DNA of 64,000 nucleotides from Planctomycetota bacterium. GTDB lineage: Bacteria; Planctomycetota; Planctomycetia; Isosphaerales; Isosphaeraceae. The notes under the pieces are model-generated. The model searched no databases. It saw nothing but the letters and a program-made list of their open reading frames with translations, and was not told the DNA's origin. The stretch lies in assembly GCA_021791715.1 (NCBI GenBank), contig JAJYWB010000024.1, forward strand, positions 1-64,000, written 5' to 3'. Of the stretch, positions 36,539 to 45,630 are shown piece after piece; position 1 is the stretch's first letter, and the number at the start of each line of letters is the position of its first letter. A program made the translations under genes and the position numbers.

Positions 36539-37915
36539 ATGCTGAAATTGATCGGCGATGGGCGGACTTCGACGTGCGGCGGCGCGACGCGGCGCGATTT
36601 TCTTCAGGCGGGCACGCTCGGCGCGCTTGGTTTCGGTTTGCCGCAGTGGTTCGCAGCCAAGGCCGCGGGGGGGGTGAAGCCGGGGGGCGACGATCGCGCG
36701 TGCATTATGATTTTCAACCTCGGCGCGCCGAGCAATATGGATCTTTGGGATATGAAACCCGAAGCTCCCGCCGAGGTCCGCGGGCCGTTCAAGCCGATTG
36801 CGACGCGATCGCCGGCGATCCAGGTTTCAGAGATTCTGCCGCGGCACGCCGAGCTCGCCGATAAGTTTTCGCTCGTGCGGTCGGTGCATCACGGCGGCGC
36901 CGCGGTGCACGACGCCGGTTGGCAGATGATGCAGACGGGGAGGTTGTTTTCGGGAGGGGTCAACACGCCGCACATCGGTTCGGTCGTCGGCTATTTGAAG
37001 GGCCGAAAGACCGATCTGCCGCCGTTCGTCGTGCTTCCCGAACTGATGGGTCGAGGAGGGGGTAATTTACCGAACGGACAAGCGGGGGGATTTTTGGGGA
37101 AGGCGCACGACCCGTTTTCTCTGAACGCCGATCCTTCGAAGCCTGGTTTTCAGGTTCCCGATTTGCTTCCTCCCAAAGAGATCGGCGCCGTGCGGCTGGA
37201 ACGCAGACGGAAGATCCGAGAACTTGTGGACGACGCGGTGAAAACGTTCGAGGCGTCAGAAAACGCGGCTCTGCTCGAAGGGAATTTTCAGTCGGCGTTT
37301 CGGCTGATGACGAGCGCCTCGGCGCGATCGGCGTTCGATCTGGCTCAGGAGCCGAAGAAAACGCGCGAACGCTACGGAATGACCCGATTCGGCCAGTGCT
37401 GTCTGCTGGCTCGCCGACTCGTCGAGAGCGGCGTACGGTTCGTCACCATCAACGCGTTTTTAACCGTTTTTGATGAGATTACGTGGGATATTCACGGATC
37501 GAAACCTTTTACGTCAATTGAAGGGATGCGCGACATCGTTTGCCCGATGTATGATCAGGGTTATTCGGCGCTTCTGGAAGATCTTTCGGCGCGGGGGCTT
37601 CTTGATACGACGCTCGTGTGCAATCTCGCCGAGTTCGGCAGGACTCCTCGGATCAATCCCGCGGGAGGTCGCGATCACTGGCCGCTTTGCTTCACGGTCG
37701 GCTTCGCGGGGGGAGGGGTGCGAGGGGGAAGAACGGTGGGGGCGAGCGATCCGATCGGCGCGGTTCCCGCGGACCGTCCCGTCGAGCCCGCCGACGTCGC
37801 GGCGACGATCTTTCACAGCCTCGGGATCGACCTTGAAACGAAACTTCCAGGACCGGCGGGACGACCGTTTCCGATCGTCGATTTCGGTCACAGGGAAATT
37901 CAGGAGCTATTTTGA
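36539..37915 (+). CDS. DUF1501 protein with Tat signal
   Basis: The 458-residue protein begins with a twin-arginine signal (ATRRDFLQAGTLGALGFGLPQWFAA, shown here in part by RRDFLQAG) and is exported folded. The DUF1501 body, related to alkaline-phosphatase/sulfatase folds, shows MIFNLGAPSNMDLWDMKP, LVRSVHHGGAAVHDAGWQMMQTGR and DTTLVCNLAEFGRTP..GGRDHWP. Function is unproven; planctomycetes carry many copies paired with DUF1549/DUF1553 proteins, as here. AGGGGA 6 nt before this ATG fixes the start; an ATG two codons earlier is too close to the site and a longer frame from 36416 has an arginine-rich unlikely extension. Confidence 0.9.
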   Translation: MLKLIGDGRTSTCGGATRRDFLQAGTLGALGFGLPQWFAAKAAGGVKPGGDDRACIMIFNLGAPSNMDLWDMKPEAPAEVRGPFKPIATRSPAIQVSEILPRHAELADKFSLVRSVHHGGAAVHDAGWQMMQTGRLFSGGVNTPHIGSVVGYLKGRKTDLPPFVVLPELMGRGGGNLPNGQAGGFLGKAHDPFSLNADPSKPGFQVPDLLPPKEIGAVRLERRRKIRELVDDAVKTFEASENAALLEGNFQSAFRLMTSASARSAFDLAQEPKKTRERYGMTRFGQCCLLARRLVESGVRFVTINAFLTVFDEITWDIHGSKPFTSIEGMRDIVCPMYDQGYSALLEDLSARGLLDTTLVCNLAEFGRTPRINPAGGRDHWPLCFTVGFAGGGVRGGRTVGASDPIGAVPADRPVEPADVAATIFHSLGIDLETKLPGPAGRPFPIVDFGHREIQELF

Positions 37916-38009
37916 TTCGCACGGGAGATTCGTCGACCGAATTGATCGAGTTCGTTCCAGGATACAATCAATTGTATCGGTGTGTTTTGATTTAAAACGG
38001 GTGATTGAA

Positions 38010-40517
38010 ATGCGGTTTCAGAACGTTCAATGGCTTGTGTGGATTCTGATGTGCGTGTTCGTCGCGGAATGCCGCGCCGCGGAGGGAATCGAGCTTTTTC
38101 CGCGGGAGAGCTTATTGAACGGGCCGAGCGCGACTCGACGATTGATTTTGCACGAGATCGACGGGGGCGAGACGGGGCGGCGGATCGAGTCGGCGATCGA
38201 GTGGTCGTCGAGTCGTCCCGAAGTCGCGGTCGTCGAGAATGGAGTCGTCACTCCCGTGCGCGACGGCGACGCGGTGATCACGGCGATCGCCGGGGAACGG
38301 GTTGCGACCGCGCACGTTCGGGTGCGCGCGATGAACCTTCCGTTTGAATGGAGCTTTCGTGAACATGTCGAGCCCGTTCTGGCGAAACAGGGGTGCAATT
38401 CGGGTGCGTGCCACGGAGCGCTCGCGGGTAAAGGGGGATTTCGGCTTTCGCTTCGGGGTTATGATCCCGCGAGCGATTATTTTCACATTGTGAAGCAAGA
38501 TCGAGGCAGGCGTGTCGAACTTGACGATCCCGGACGAAGTTTGTTTTTGGCGAAGCCCTCGGGGGCGATCGCGCATAAAGGGGGTGTGCGGTTCGGGACG
38601 GATTCGCTTGAATATCGAATCCTCGCGCAGTGGATCGCCGCGGGAGCTCCGCCGCCTCGGGAATCCGACGCGCGGGTTGAACGGCTTGAAATCTTGCCGG
38701 TGCGATCGATCCAGCGGGTCGGAGCGACGCTTCAATCGATTGTGAGCGCGGTTTACTCGGACGGACGGGTGGAAGACGTCACGCGGTGGGTGAAATTCTC
38801 GTCCGCCGACGAGACGGTCTGTCGCGTCGACGACGACGGGCTCGCGCAGGTGATCGGTCCCGGCGAGGGGGCGATCGTCGCGTGGTTCGCAAGCAAACTG
38901 GCGATCGCACGCGTAACGGTTCCGTATGAAGCCAAATCTGAAGGATCGAGCAAAAACTCGATCGTCGATCGTCGCGAGCCGCGCAATTTTATTGATGAGC
39001 ATATTGATAAGCAATTGAAACGACTCAATTTGCCCGCGTCTCGGCAGTGCGGCGACGCCGAGTTCTTACGTCGAGCGTACATCGACACGATCGGTCGACC
39101 GCCGACTGCGAACGAGGCCCGCGCGTTTTTGGCCGACGCCTCGCCGAAGCGGCGCGACGCGTTGATCGACCGGCTTCTCGCGCACGCCGATTTCAACGAT
39201 TATTGGACGTATAAATGGTGCGATATTTTAACGCTCAACGGAACGAAACTGCGACCCGATGCGCTCAAATCTTATTATAAGTGGATTCACAAGCAAGTAT
39301 CCGATAACGTTCCATGGGATCGGTTCGCGCGGGAGATCGTCACGGCGACGGGAGACAGCCTGGAAAACGGGCCGACGAATTTTTATGCGATCAGTCAATC
39401 GCCCGAGGATATGACCGAGAACGTTTGCCAGGCTTTCCTTGGGCTTTCGATCGGCTGCGCCAAATGTCATAATCATCCGCTCGAAAAATGGACGAACGAT
39501 CAGTATTATTCGATGGCGAGCGTGTTCGCTCGGGTTCGCGCCAAGGGTTGGGGGGGCGAGGGACGCGACGGCGACGGGCGTCGGACGGTTTACGTTTCCG
39601 AATCGGGAGAGATCGTCCAGCCGAGAACCGGCAAACCCCGTCCTCCCGCTCCGCTCGACGGAGTTCCGATCGCTTTCGACGATCCCGCCGACCGACGCGT
39701 CAAGCTCGCCGAATGGATCACCGCCGCGGATAACCCGTATTTCGCGCGGGCGATCGCGAACCGCGTTTGGGCGAATTATTTCGGCGTCGGACTGGTGGAA
39801 AAGGTCGACGACATGCGGGTTTCGAACCCGCCGAGCAACGACGAACTGCTCGCCGCAACCGCGGCTTATCTCGTCAAAAACAAGTATGATTTGAAACTAT
39901 TGATGCGAACAATTTTGCAATCGAACGCGTATCAACGTTCGAGCGAACCGCTCGCGGGCGATCGATCGGATCGAAGATTTTATTCGCGTTATTATCCCAG
40001 AAGGTTGTCGGCCGAGACGTTGCACGACGCGATCGCGCAGGCGACCGACGTTCCCACCAAATTCGAGTTCATCGCGTTTCCCGGCGCGGATCGGCAGAAG
40101 ACCGATTTTTATCCTCTCGGAACGCGGGCGATCCAACTTTACGATTCGGCGGTCGAGAATTATTTCCTTCAGACGTTCGGTCGCAATCAACGAAGGATTG
40201 TATGCGAATGCGAACGTTCCGATGAGCCGACGATCGTTCAAACGCTTCATTTATCGAACGGTTCGACGCTGAACGAAAAACTTCACGCGCCGGGGAATCG
40301 GCTCGCGGGGTTGATAAGGCTTCGAGCGGCGGGAATGTCAGACGAAAGCTTGATCGACGAGATTTACCTGACGTGCCTTGCGCGATATCCGACCGTTTCC
40401 GAAAGGAGACGCCTCGTCGCGTTGATTCCTCCGCACGGCGATCCGTCCGAAGCCGAGATCATCGAAGATGTTTTCTGGGCGTCGCTGACGAGCAGGGAAT
40501 TTTTATTCAATCATTGA
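38010..40517 (+). CDS. DUF1549/DUF1553 planctomycete cytochrome-like protein
   Basis: The 835-residue secreted protein has a signal peptide (about 1-24), a bacterial Ig-like (BIG2) domain (EVAVVENGVVTPVRDGDAVITAIAG), a cysteine motif GCNSGACHG that may hold haem, a second BIG2-like domain, DUF1549 (FIDEHIDKQLKRLNLP..AYIDTIGRPPT) and DUF1553 (NPYFARAIANRVWANYFGVGLVEKVDDMR, YPRRLSAETLHDAI). CAKCHNHP gives a second CxxCH. This layout (PSCyt family) is nearly confined to Planctomycetota and Verrucomicrobia; the role is unknown, possibly polysaccharide or redox related. The frame is open back to 37470, overlapping DUF1501, but the ATG at 38010 begins the signal peptide and has GGGTGA before it. 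Confidence 0.9.
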   Translation: MRFQNVQWLVWILMCVFVAECRAAEGIELFPRESLLNGPSATRRLILHEIDGGETGRRIESAIEWSSSRPEVAVVENGVVTPVRDGDAVITAIAGERVATAHVRVRAMNLPFEWSFREHVEPVLAKQGCNSGACHGALAGKGGFRLSLRGYDPASDYFHIVKQDRGRRVELDDPGRSLFLAKPSGAIAHKGGVRFGTDSLEYRILAQWIAAGAPPPRESDARVERLEILPVRSIQRVGATLQSIVSAVYSDGRVEDVTRWVKFSSADETVCRVDDDGLAQVIGPGEGAIVAWFASKLAIARVTVPYEAKSEGSSKNSIVDRREPRNFIDEHIDKQLKRLNLPASRQCGDAEFLRRAYIDTIGRPPTANEARAFLADASPKRRDALIDRLLAHADFNDYWTYKWCDILTLNGTKLRPDALKSYYKWIHKQVSDNVPWDRFAREIVTATGDSLENGPTNFYAISQSPEDMTENVCQAFLGLSIGCAKCHNHPLEKWTNDQYYSMASVFARVRAKGWGGEGRDGDGRRTVYVSESGEIVQPRTGKPRPPAPLDGVPIAFDDPADRRVKLAEWITAADNPYFARAIANRVWANYFGVGLVEKVDDMRVSNPPSNDELLAATAAYLVKNKYDLKLLMRTILQSNAYQRSSEPLAGDRSDRRFYSRYYPRRLSAETLHDAIAQATDVPTKFEFIAFPGADRQKTDFYPLGTRAIQLYDSAVENYFLQTFGRNQRRIVCECERSDEPTIVQTLHLSNGSTLNEKLHAPGNRLAGLIRLRAAGMSDESLIDEIYLTCLARYPTVSERRRLVALIPPHGDPSEAEIIEDVFWASLTSREFLFNH

Positions 40518-40575
40518 TCGACGCTCTTATATCTTAGGATTTATAGATTTAAGTTTAAGTAAGGGAGATTCGGCG

Positions 40576-43473
40576 ATGAGTTTCACGATCATCGCGGCGT
40601 TATGGATCGTCGCGGGGGGAGATCGGAACCCCGCCGCGGGCTCGGCCGCGGATTACGATTCGCGAGTCTTTCCCGTGTTGCGAAAATATTGCGCGGGATG
40701 CCATAACGACGAGGATCGCGAGGGGAAATTCTCGGTCGAGAGTTACGCCTCGCTGAAGCGGGGTTCGAAGCACGGTCCCGCGTTCCTTCCGGGAGATTCC
40801 AGGGGAAGCAGGATTGTTCGTGTGATGACGGGCGCCGCAAAGCCCGCGATGCCTCCCAAGGACGAGCCGCAACCGAATCAGGAAGAGATCGCCCTGATCG
40901 GCGCGTGGATCGACGCGGGAGCGCTTGGTCCGAAGGGACAAGAGCCCGATCGAAAGCTGTTGATCGTTCCCAAGATCAAGTCGCACGGCAAAGTGAGGCC
41001 GATCGTCGCGATGGACTCGACCCGCGACGGTCGTTTGATAGCGATCGCGCGCGGCGGCGAGGTCGGGCTTTACGGATCGAATACGCCTCGAAACGGAACT
41101 CCCGAGCGATCACTTAAAGGCTTTCCCGGTAAGGTTACGGCGCTTCATTTTAGCGGCGACGGAACGCGCCTCGTCACGGCTTCGGGGATCGCGGGTTTAA
41201 CGGGCGAGGCCGCGATCTGGAACGTCGCCGACGGCTCGCTCATGCGAAGTTTTGAGGGAGGTCGTGATATCCTTTACGACGCCGAGATCTCCCCCGACGG
41301 AACAAAAATTGCTACATGCGGATATGATAAAAAAATCACGATCTGGAACGTAAGCGACGGTAAACTTCTACATACATTGGAAGGGCATACGGGGGCGGTT
41401 TACGACGTCGCTTTCAGTCCCGACGGTCGATTTCTCGTGAGCGCCTCGGCCGACGACACGTGCAAGGTGTGGCGCGTCGAAGACGGCGTGCGGATGGACA
41501 CGCTCCCTCAGCCGCTCGAAGCCGAATACGCGTGCGCGTTTAGCCCCGATGGTCGTACGATCGTCGCCGCCGGCGCCGACAAAAACATACGAGTTTGGCG
41601 GTTCGTCTCGCGCGAGAAACCCGAGATCAACCCGATGGAGATCGCTCGATTCGCACATGAAGGCGCGATTATTCGGATCGCGTTTTCATCCGACGGGTCG
41701 AAACTCGTCACGCTCGCCGAGGATCGGACCGTGAAGGTTTGGCGGACGAGCGATTACAGCGAGATCCAACTTTGGGACGATCAATCCGACGTTCCCTCGG
41801 CCTTGGCGTTTCTCGATCAGGGGGACCGTTTCCAGGTCGGCCGATTGGACGGATCGATCGATACTTACGCGATTCAACCGGAACCCGCGGTCGGGCGAAC
41901 CGACGAATCGCCCGGAAACCTCGTGGAATCGAACCTCGCCGTGAATCTCGATTCGGCTTCGATCCACGAAATCAAAGAAATTGAACCCAACGATTTACCC
42001 GCGCAAGCGAGCGTTTTGTCGCTACCGGCGCGAGTCTCGGGCGTGATCGATCACGGCAAGACGGTCGCGGCGGATCGAGGTAAATCGGGGAAAGTCGATC
42101 GCGGCGATGCGATCGCGGTCGATCGCGATTGTTTTCGGTTCTCCGCCAAGGCCGGCGAGCGGCTGGTAATCGAAGTGAACGCGGCGCGATCGGGATCGAA
42201 GCTCGATTCTTACGTCGAAATTCTCGATTCTCAAGGCGGACGCATTCCGCGCGTTCTTTTGCAGGCGGTGCGTGATTCGTATTTCACCTTCCGCGGCAAA
42301 GACGGCTCGGAAACCGACGATTTTCGCGTCTTCAACCAGGCGGAAATGAAAATTAATGAATATTTGTATGCGAATGGTGAAGTTGTTAGGTTGTGGTTAT
42401 ATCCGCGAGGACCCGACTCGGGCTTCAAGGTGTATCCCGGTCGCGATAATCGTTGGGGATATTTTGATACGACGCCGCTCGCTCACGCGCTCGGCGAGCC
42501 GTGTTATATCGTCGAGCCTCATTCTCCGGGAGCGAAGCTCGTCCCGAACGGATTGCCCGTTTTCACGATTTATTATGAAAACGACGACGACTCGCGGCGT
42601 GAGTTTGGTAAAGATTCTCGGCTCTATTTCACGGCGCCCGCCGACGGCGATTATGTGATCAAAATCAAAGACGTTCGGGGAATTGAAGGGAGCGATTTTC
42701 GTTATTCCTTGACGATTCGCGAACCGCGACCCGATTTCAAAGTTGAACTGAGAGACGTGGATCTCAAGGTCGCCGCGGGAAGCGCCAAAGAATTTCAGGT
42801 TTCGGCTCAACGGATCGACGGATTTAACGGACCGATAAGCGTCGATATTACGAATCTTCCTCCCGGTTTCCGTGTTACGACGCCGCTTTTGATCGAGCCG
42901 GATCAGCTCGACGCGTTCGGCGTCGTGATCGCCGAGCCCGGCGCAACGCGTCCCGAAGCTTCCTTGTCCAAAGCGAGCAAGGTAACCGCGACCGCGAGGA
43001 TCGGTGATCGCGAGATGACGCATGACGTGAATAACCTTGGGACGATCGAACTCGCACCCGAGCCCAAGGTTCGTATCGCGATCGTACCCGCCGAGGGGGG
43101 AGCGAAACCGCTCAATCCTTCAGGGCCAGAGCCGCTCGAGTTCGCGATTGAGCCGGGACAAACGATCATGCTCAAGGTTAAGGTCGACCGCAATGGTTTC
43201 ACCGGCCAGGTTCCGTTCGGCAACGAAGGCTCTGGGCGGAATTTGCCTTTCGGGGTGATCGTCGACAATCTGGGTCTGAACGGTCTTTTGATTTTGGAAA
43301 ATCAGATCGAGCGCACGTTTTTCGTCACCGCCGACGCGATCGTTCCCGAGCAGGTTCGCGCGTTTCACCTCACGACGTCCGTCGACGGAGAACGGTCGAG
43401 CCCTCCCGTGTTACTCCGGGTGAGAAAGCCTCAACTCGAAGCGTCACGGTCGTCCGCGATGAATCATCAATGA
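40576..43473 (+). CDS. cytochrome c / WD40 / PPC multidomain secreted protein
   Basis: The 965-residue protein has a short signal segment, a planctomycete-type cytochrome C domain with CAGCH (39-43) and RIVRVMTGAAKPAMPPKDE, about seven WD40 repeats (about 145-430; EGHTGAVYDVAFSPDGRFLVSASADDTCKVW is typical), and beta-rich PPC-like domains and Ig-like modules to the end (DYVIKIKDVRG). The c-type haem implies redox or electron transfer at the cell surface. AAGGGAG lies 8 nt before the ATG. It is the third member, 58 bp after the DUF1553 gene, of a cluster also including DUF1501. Confidence 0.88.
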   Translation: MSFTIIAALWIVAGGDRNPAAGSAADYDSRVFPVLRKYCAGCHNDEDREGKFSVESYASLKRGSKHGPAFLPGDSRGSRIVRVMTGAAKPAMPPKDEPQPNQEEIALIGAWIDAGALGPKGQEPDRKLLIVPKIKSHGKVRPIVAMDSTRDGRLIAIARGGEVGLYGSNTPRNGTPERSLKGFPGKVTALHFSGDGTRLVTASGIAGLTGEAAIWNVADGSLMRSFEGGRDILYDAEISPDGTKIATCGYDKKITIWNVSDGKLLHTLEGHTGAVYDVAFSPDGRFLVSASADDTCKVWRVEDGVRMDTLPQPLEAEYACAFSPDGRTIVAAGADKNIRVWRFVSREKPEINPMEIARFAHEGAIIRIAFSSDGSKLVTLAEDRTVKVWRTSDYSEIQLWDDQSDVPSALAFLDQGDRFQVGRLDGSIDTYAIQPEPAVGRTDESPGNLVESNLAVNLDSASIHEIKEIEPNDLPAQASVLSLPARVSGVIDHGKTVAADRGKSGKVDRGDAIAVDRDCFRFSAKAGERLVIEVNAARSGSKLDSYVEILDSQGGRIPRVLLQAVRDSYFTFRGKDGSETDDFRVFNQAEMKINEYLYANGEVVRLWLYPRGPDSGFKVYPGRDNRWGYFDTTPLAHALGEPCYIVEPHSPGAKLVPNGLPVFTIYYENDDDSRREFGKDSRLYFTAPADGDYVIKIKDVRGIEGSDFRYSLTIREPRPDFKVELRDVDLKVAAGSAKEFQVSAQRIDGFNGPISVDITNLPPGFRVTTPLLIEPDQLDAFGVVIAEPGATRPEASLSKASKVTATARIGDREMTHDVNNLGTIELAPEPKVRIAIVPAEGGAKPLNPSGPEPLEFAIEPGQTIMLKVKVDRNGFTGQVPFGNEGSGRNLPFGVIVDNLGLNGLLILENQIERTFFVTADAIVPEQVRAFHLTTSVDGERSSPPVLLRVRKPQLEASRSSAMNHQ

Positions 43474-43565
43474 TTGAAATTCTTGGTGTCGGTGATACGT
43501 ACGCGGACGCCAGGAGACGTTAATATATAATCAATATTTGCTGGTATTCTTGCGTGGTGGGTTGT

Positions 43566-43889
43566 CTATGATGTAACAATTAGATCTCGCCAATCTTTCG
43601 CCGAAAGCAGACGAAGTAACGATCGATTGAGCCGATCGAGATCGTCGATCGATTCGACGGCTGCTCGTGTTGCGGGATCCGGCCGGCCGAAGCGTTGCTC
43701 TCCGAGCGATAACAGCGTCTTCCGCACCGTGACGAGTCCCTCTCGCATCCCCTCTTGTCGTCCCTCTTGTCGTCCCTCTTGTCGTCCCTCTTGTCGTCCT
43801 TTTTGAAGGCCCTTTTCTTCGCCTTCTTCGAGGAGCAATTGGTAAAACGACGACTCTTGCGATCGATTCATCGACGAAAGCCTCCGCAA
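43566..43889 (-). pseudogene. truncated duplicate of the Rpn-type gene (3' part only)
   Basis: The 107-codon frame matches the C-terminal third of the complete gene at 44034-44990 almost base for base from 43590 to 43888 (compare 44058-44368), including the YQLLLEEGEEKGLQ segment and a GRQE array with four units instead of six. It lacks the nuclease domain and any sensible start, and the preceding 140 bp is unrelated, so it is best read as a duplicated remnant. It could still be translated as a short coiled-coil peptide. Confidence 0.75.
43751..43798. repeat. 12-bp tandem repeat, four units
   Basis: CCTCTTGTCGTC is repeated four times and encodes GRQE on the minus strand in the truncated Rpn copy. 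A diverged fifth unit precedes it. Confidence 0.9.
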
Positions 43890-44033
43890 ACCGAACGATA
43901 ATCGTTGGACGTGAAAAGAAAACTCCGTCGCGCGATCTCAATCTTGTGATACGACTTCCAATAAAATGTCCGACGTCTCGTTTCGAGGAGCGACGCCTAC
44001 AATATTCACTAACATTCTTGTATACCGAGCCAC

Positions 44034-44990
44034 TCACGATTCAGTCAGAAGCTCCTTCCAATCTTTCGCCGAAAGCAGACGAAGTAACGATCGATTGAGC
44101 CGATCGAGATCGTCGATCGATTCGACGGCTGCTCGTGTTGCGGAATCTGGCGGGCCGAAGCGTTGCTCTCCGAGCGATAACAGCGTCTTCCGCACCGCAA
44201 CGAGTCCCTCTTGTCGTCCCTCTTGTCGTCCCTCTTGTCGTCCCTCTTGTCGTCCCTCTTGTCGTCCCTCTTGCCGTCCCTTTTGAAGGCCCTTTTCTTC
44301 GCCTTCTTCGAGGAGCAATTGGTAAAACGACGACTCTTGCAATAGATTCATTGACGAAAGCCTCCGCATCAAGTCCACGATCTGTTCGCGTTCGATTCGC
44401 AACCCCGCGAGAAGAAGCGAAGCCACCATAATTGTACTCGCCGTCGACGAATCCGTCTCGTGAATCATCCGATCATCGATTCGTCGTAATACGCTCGGGA
44501 CCGCTTCTTCAGAAACGTTTGCCAATGTGGCGATCGGTAGAACAGCCGGAGGTCCGTTCAAAATCGCCTCGACGTCGAGTTCCCAGAATCGAACCACCGC
44601 ATATCGAAAAAGCGTCACAAGGCCGAACTTCTTCACCTTTCGAACATATCTCCCTTTAAATTTTCGGGAATCGGCCGAGGGTCGGAGCAACGCCAAAACG
44701 CTCAATACCGGAAGCTTTCCGACATCGGCGATCAACACGTTCGATCGAAACATCCGCCGAATCGTCTTCTTTCCCGGAGTCGATTGGAACTCGATATGAA
44801 TCATCCAGGGGCTGCGTCCGCCGATTTTAAACACTTTGTCGACGTCCGACTTCACCGTCGAAACCTCGGTTTTGACGGCCGAAACGGGGCCGTCGGGATC
44901 GATCCCGAAGAACTTCAGCCACGCCGGCGGATCATAATCCATCAACGTTTTCAGCGTGATGTCAAAAGGCTTGTGCATCGGTTTTTTCAT
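44034..44990 (-). CDS. Rpn-family PD-(D/E)XK nuclease/transposase-like protein
   Basis: The 318-residue protein resembles the Rpn/YhgA-like and DUF4351 group: N-terminal HKPFDITLKTLMDYDPPAWLKFFG, a PD-(D/E)XK core with Asp-Lys-Val-Phe then the IHIEFQS strand (Glu-x-Gln motif), and a helical C-terminus. Rpn proteins are recombination-promoting nucleases, often present in many copies in planctomycetes and cyanobacteria. Between residues about 232 and 258 lies a GRQEGRQE array from six 12-bp units, probably a coiled-coil or flexible linker of variable length. A truncated duplicate of its 3' end lies just downstream. Confidence 0.8.
   Translation of the reverse strand: MKKPMHKPFDITLKTLMDYDPPAWLKFFGIDPDGPVSAVKTEVSTVKSDVDKVFKIGGRSPWMIHIEFQSTPGKKTIRRMFRSNVLIADVGKLPVLSVLALLRPSADSRKFKGRYVRKVKKFGLVTLFRYAVVRFWELDVEAILNGPPAVLPIATLANVSEEAVPSVLRRIDDRMIHETDSSTASTIMVASLLLAGLRIEREQIVDLMRRLSSMNLLQESSFYQLLLEEGEEKGLQKGRQEGRQEGRQEGRQEGRQEGRQEGLVAVRKTLLSLGEQRFGPPDSATRAAVESIDDLDRLNRSLLRLLSAKDWKELLTES
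44207..44278. repeat. 12-bp tandem repeat, six units
   Basis: CCTCTTGTCGTC occurs six times (the last with one change, TTGCCGTC) inside the full Rpn-type gene and encodes GRQE on the minus strand. The unit keeps the frame, so copy number can change without breaking the gene. Confidence 0.92.
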
Positions 44991-45630
44991 AAATCATGGG
45001 TAATTCGATCGAGGAGATAAGCCTTGCTTTCATCATACCACACAATCCTTGAATGGAAATGCACGTGTCGTGTCAGTGAGCGATCGATAGGGGAGAAAAG
45101 CCCGGATCAAATCGATAAACTTATGAAATATTATTAGAATAAATCATTCAGTTATACCGGCTACAATTTCAATCCTCGCGTTATATTTATTTCTTTTCAT
45201 TTGTTGATAAGATAAGCGATGCGACGAGGCGTTCACTATGCGATCGACCGCGGCGATCATTGCGCCGCGCGAGAGCCGCCGCGGTTTGATTGTCGCGAAC
45301 CTAGGGCTCTTACCGGAGGGATGATGCGAACGAACTTGGTGAAACGCTCGAAGCCGCTGAGTTCGGCGTCAGGGTTAAGATTCGACAATATCCAGATTCC
45401 GAGGACGATACGAGCGTTGGGAAGCTATGCGATGCGTCCGGGGTGTAAACGTCCGCCTCGAGAGTCCTCGTTAGCGGAAGGTTCGCCGAGATGAAATCGC
45501 GATCGCATGCATGTCTCCCGTACGCTCGGCTTGACCGATCGTGCTCGACGGTTATGATTCGGGCGCGACCGATTCGTTCGCGGCGAGACGACGTTTCACC
45601 CGACGGCGGGGTCGAGGGAGTGACCCGAAC
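44991..45630. other. divergent intergenic region, no gene recognised
   Basis: The 640 bp contain an AT-rich island at about 45118-45215 and a GC-rich half after it. A 91-codon frame at 45219-45494 has no ribosome binding site or protein-like composition. Promoters for both flanking genes should lie here but none stands out. Confidence 0.35.

Noticed and set aside
37470-38009. Upstream extension of the DUF1553 gene overlapping DUF1501
   Set aside because: The extension would place 180 arginine-rich residues before a proper signal peptide; ATG at 38010 is better.
43751-44278. Possible CRISPR array
   Set aside because: Repeats are 12 bp, contiguous without spacers and lie inside coding frames; no cas genes are near.
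45219-45494. 91-codon frame in the intergenic region before the lipase-like gene
   Set aside because: It has no ribosome binding site, a low-complexity basic translation and no domain.
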